A stretch of DNA of 64,000 bases from positions 496,001 through 560,000 of the forward strand of contig NZ_JAJDFX010000002.1 of the NCBI RefSeq assembly GCF_024704385.1. Reading direction: 5' to 3'. The notes under the pieces are model-generated. The model did no database searches. It was not told the DNA's origin and was given only the letters and a program-made list of their open reading frames with translations. Positions 61,413 to 64,000 of the stretch are shown one piece after another. A program made the position numbers and the translations under genes. The DNA is from Cellulomonas sp. P24. Its GTDB lineage: Bacteria > Actinomycetota > Actinomycetes > Actinomycetales > Cellulomonadaceae. Numbering within the stretch: position 1 is the stretch's first letter; each line of letters starts with the position of its first letter.

Positions 61413-61652
61413 TCAGCGCCGGTCGACGTCCACGACGTCGATCCGCACCGAACCGTCGGTCGAGAGCGCGCCGACCACCGTGCGCAGTGCGCGTGCGGTC
61501 CGCCCGTTCCGACCGATGACGCGCCCCAGGTCCTCGGGGTTGACCCGGACCTCGAGCAGCTCGCCACGACGGAGCGCCTTCGCGTTCACCTGGACGTCGT
61601 CCGGGTGGTCCACGATGCCCCGCACGAGGTGCTCGAGCGCGTCGGCGAGCAT
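61413..61652 (-). CDS. khpA: KH-domain RNA-binding protein KhpA-like
   Basis: A 79-residue single-KH protein (UPF0109 / YlqC). The GXXG loop is in LGRVIGRNGRTARALRTVV. It is found beside rpsP in most Gram-positives and dimerises or pairs with KhpB to bind small RNAs. ATG 61652 shares a base with the rpsP stop (TGATG). Confidence 0.92.
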   Translation of the reverse strand: MLADALEHLVRGIVDHPDDVQVNAKALRRGELLEVRVNPEDLGRVIGRNGRTARALRTVVGALSTDGSVRIDVVDVDRR

Positions 61653-62089
61653 CAGGCCTGCTCGTCCGCGGCCGGCGCAGCGGCCTCGTCGGCAGGTGCC
61701 TCGACCGGAGCAGCCGACTTCTTCTCGGCGGCCGCGGCCTTGACCTTCTCGGCGGCGTCGGCAGCGGCCTGGATCGCCGCAGCTGCGTCGACCTTGTCAC
61801 CCTTGACCCGCAGCGTGCCCTCGGCACCCGGCAGACCCTTGAACTTCTGCCAGTCGCCCGTGATCTTGAGCAGCACCTCGACCTGCTCGGTCGGCTGGGC
61901 GCCGACGCCGAGCCAGTACTGCGCACGCTCGGAGGAGATCTCGATGAGAGACGGCTCCTCGGTCGGGTGGTACTTGCCGATCTCCTCGATCACGCGACCG
62001 TCACGCTTGGTGCGCGAGTCGGCGACGACGACGCGGTAGTACGGCGCCCGGATCTTGCCCAGACGCTTCAGACGAATCTTGGTGGCCAC
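61652..62089 (-). CDS. rpsP: 30S ribosomal protein S16 with C-terminal extension
   Basis: The core (about 85 residues) is [53 protein letters not shown]. The 145-residue protein has an Ala/Lys/Glu-rich tail of about 55 residues ([20 protein letters not shown]), usual in actinobacteria. GTG 62089 is the start; the open frame upstream is not homologous. Confidence 0.96.
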   Translation of the reverse strand: MATKIRLKRLGKIRAPYYRVVVADSRTKRDGRVIEEIGKYHPTEEPSLIEISSERAQYWLGVGAQPTEQVEVLLKITGDWQKFKGLPGAEGTLRVKGDKVDAAAAIQAAADAAEKVKAAAAEKKSAAPVEAPADEAAAPAADEQA

Positions 62090-62300
62090 TGTGTGGTCTC
62101 TCCTGGTTTCTGCTGGTGCGGTCACAGCGACGTGACCCGTGGGGCAGGTCTGCCGGTGTGGCCTGAGGACGCGGTCGCGTGCGGCTAGAGGGTCCGACGC
62201 ACCGGGTACAGCGGGCCATTCTGCCAGATCCTCGGCGTGCGACCCAACACCTCGCCCGAGTGCCGCATTCGGCTCGCGCCGGACCCGGCGCCGGACTGTG

Positions 62301-63905
62301 TCAGCGACCGAGGTACTTCTCGAGGCCGGGCGGCAGGCCGAGGGCGGCGGGGTCGAGGTCGCTCTTCTTCGGTGCCGCTGCCCCGAAGGCCGACCCTGCC
62401 GGTGCCTTGGGCGCCTGACCGGCGGCCCGCGCCGCGGCCTCGCGCTCCTGCTGAGCGCGCTTCGCCGGGTTGCCGGACCGCCCCTTGACCTTGGCTCGCG
62501 GCTGCGGCGTCATGCGGCCACGCGACTTCTTGCCCCCCATGCCCGGGAGGTTCCCCATCCCCGGCAGCCCCGGAGCACCGCCGCCACGCGCCATCTGCTT
62601 CATCATCTTCTGCGCACCGGCGAACCGGTCGAGGAGCTGGTTGACGTCCGTCGTCGTGGTGCCGGAGCCGCGTGCGATGCGGGCGCGCCGCGACCCGTTG
62701 ATGATCTTGGGCGATCGTCGCTCCGCCGGTGTCATCGAGCGGATGACCGCCTCGACCTTGTCCACCTCGCGCTCGTCGAAGTTGTCCAGGGCCTCGCGCA
62801 TCTGCCCCATCCCCGGCAGCATGCCGAGCATCTTCTTCATCGAGCCCATGTTCCGCATGGCCTGCATCTGCTGCAGGAAGTCCTCGAGGGTGAAGTCCTC
62901 GCCCGCGGCGAGCTTGCCCGCCATCGCCTCGGCCTGCTCGGCGTCGAAGGCCTTCTCGGCCTGCTCGATCAGGGTGAGGATGTCGCCCATGTCGAGGATG
63001 CGCGACGCCATCCGGTCCGGGTGGAACACCTCGAAGTCGGTCAGCTTCTCACCGGTCGACGCGAACAGCACCGGTCGCCCGGTCACGGAGGCGACCGACA
63101 GGGCCGCACCACCGCGCGCGTCGCCGTCGAGCTTCGAGAGGACGACCCCCGTGAAGCCGACGCCGTCCGCGAACGCCTGCGCGGTCGTCACCGCGTCCTG
63201 GCCGATCATGGCGTCGATCACGAACAGGATCTCGTCCGGGTCCACCGCGTCGCGGATGTCGGCAGCCTGCTGCATCATGTCGGCGTCGACACCCAGCCGG
63301 CCGGCGGTGTCGACGATGACGACGTCGTGCTGGCGGTCGCGCGCGAGGGCGACCCCGTCTCGCGCGACCGCGACCGGGTCGCCTGTCGGCTCCCCGCCGT
63401 CCTCGCCCTGGACACCGGGGTGCGGTGCGAACACCGGGACGCCCGCGCGCTCCGCCACGACCGTGAGCTGGGTGACGGCGTTCGGCCGCTGCAGGTCGGC
63501 AGCGACGAGGATCGGGGTGTGCCCCTGCTCACGCAGGTGAAGGGCGAGCTTGCCCGCCAGTGTCGTCTTGCCCGCACCCTGGAGGCCTGCCAGCAGGATG
63601 ACCGTCGGAGGGGTCTTCGCGAGCACCAGTGGTCTGTTCTGACCGCCGAGGATCCCGACGAGCTCGTCGTTGACGATCTTGACGACCTGCTGCGCCGGGT
63701 TCAGCGCGCCGGAGACCTCCACCGAGAGCGCGCGCTCGCGCACCCGCCCCGTGAACTCCCGGACCACCGGCACCGCGACGTCGGCGTCGAGGAGCGCACG
63801 CCGGATCTCCCGGACGGTGGCGTCGACGTCGGCCTCGGACAACCGGCCCTTGGTGCGGAGATTCTTGAAGGTGGACGCAAGACGGTCGGACAGGGTCGCG
63901 AACAC
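62301..63905 (-). CDS. ffh: Signal recognition particle protein Ffh
   Basis: Binds hydrophobic signal sequences and SRP RNA. The 534-residue protein has the N domain ([20 protein letters not shown]), G domain with G1 [16 protein letters not shown]3 [10 protein letters not shown]4 [11 protein letters not shown], and the M domain ([20 protein letters not shown]). GTG 63905. The partner receptor gene ftsY is usually upstream and lies outside the window; the 95 bp after 63905 contain no visible feature. Confidence 0.96.
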   Translation of the reverse strand: MFATLSDRLASTFKNLRTKGRLSEADVDATVREIRRALLDADVAVPVVREFTGRVRERALSVEVSGALNPAQQVVKIVNDELVGILGGQNRPLVLAKTPPTVILLAGLQGAGKTTLAGKLALHLREQGHTPILVAADLQRPNAVTQLTVVAERAGVPVFAPHPGVQGEDGGEPTGDPVAVARDGVALARDRQHDVVIVDTAGRLGVDADMMQQAADIRDAVDPDEILFVIDAMIGQDAVTTAQAFADGVGFTGVVLSKLDGDARGGAALSVASVTGRPVLFASTGEKLTDFEVFHPDRMASRILDMGDILTLIEQAEKAFDAEQAEAMAGKLAAGEDFTLEDFLQQMQAMRNMGSMKKMLGMLPGMGQMREALDNFDEREVDKVEAVIRSMTPAERRSPKIINGSRRARIARGSGTTTTDVNQLLDRFAGAQKMMKQMARGGGAPGLPGMGNLPGMGGKKSRGRMTPQPRAKVKGRSGNPAKRAQQEREAAARAAGQAPKAPAGSAFGAAAPKKSDLDPAALGLPPGLEKYLGR

Positions 63906-64000
63906 AGATCGTTCCTCACGGGTGGCCGAGCGGTCGGAGGGTTCCCAGGGTACCGCCGACCTCCGCCCTCCCAGGAGCCCGCGCGGCGCGTCAGGGGGTG

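Overview
The window is high-GC DNA (roughly 70% or more) with GTG starts, 1-4 nt stop/start overlaps and actinobacterial gene order. I infer an actinobacterium of the order Micrococcales, probably near Cellulomonadaceae; the placement rests on gene order and protein style, not on a search.

The backbone lies almost entirely on the minus strand and is housekeeping. Read right to left (in its direction of transcription) it runs: ffh, rpsP-khpA, rimM-trmD, rplS, lepB, rnhB, DUF2469, YraN, comM-dprA-xerC, a WhiG/FliA sigma factor, rpsB-tsf, pyrH-frr-cdsA-rlmN-divIVA-like, dxr, rseP, ispG, GNAT, proS, rimP-nusA-ylxR-infB-rbfA-truB, ribF, rpsO-pnp-pepR, dapB-TPR, thyA-dfrA. These genes serve translation, RNA processing, secretion, isoprenoid synthesis (Dxr, IspG), lysine/peptidoglycan precursors (DapB) and dTMP synthesis (ThyA with DHFR). 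Perfect GC-rich hairpins follow rpsO, tsf, rplS and the rpsP-khpA pair.

Modules that are mostly plus-strand interrupt this backbone: gabD-azlCD-GNAT (1.1-4.3 kb); two tandem paralogous multi-pass membrane proteins (5.7-7.7 kb), the first broken by an in-frame amber codon; a NUDIX hydrolase; a DUF4439 lipoprotein; a 13.7-kb amine-catabolism island (27.3-40.9 kb); a PadR regulator with a DrrAB-type ABC exporter (42.2-44.8 kb); and an M23-type protein. The island splits dxr from rseP-ispG and carries both orientations.

The island looks like a putrescine/polyamine-to-GABA system. A PotDABC importer brings in the amine, a class-III aminotransferase (or the FAD oxidase) makes 4-aminobutyraldehyde, an aldehyde dehydrogenase makes GABA, GabT makes succinate semialdehyde, and GabD at the far left end makes succinate. 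An Lrp/AsnC regulator heads one operon. Two members have no clear place in the textbook route: a glutamate-1-semialdehyde-aminotransferase-like enzyme and a saccharopine-dehydrogenase-like reductase. These are the best candidates for undescribed chemistry here.

Four conserved genes (gabD, dprA, comM, rnhB) are each broken by one base at a G/C homopolymer. That pattern suggests sequence errors rather than four real pseudogenes, and should be checked before biological conclusions are drawn. Other oddities are short tandem duplications copying gene 3' ends including the stop codon, a 27-nt repeat encoding the tail of ribosomal protein S2, and a DivIVA-like protein built from four GY-x4-VD modules in two equally spaced pairs.

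I found no tRNA, rRNA, insertion sequence, CRISPR array or replication origin.
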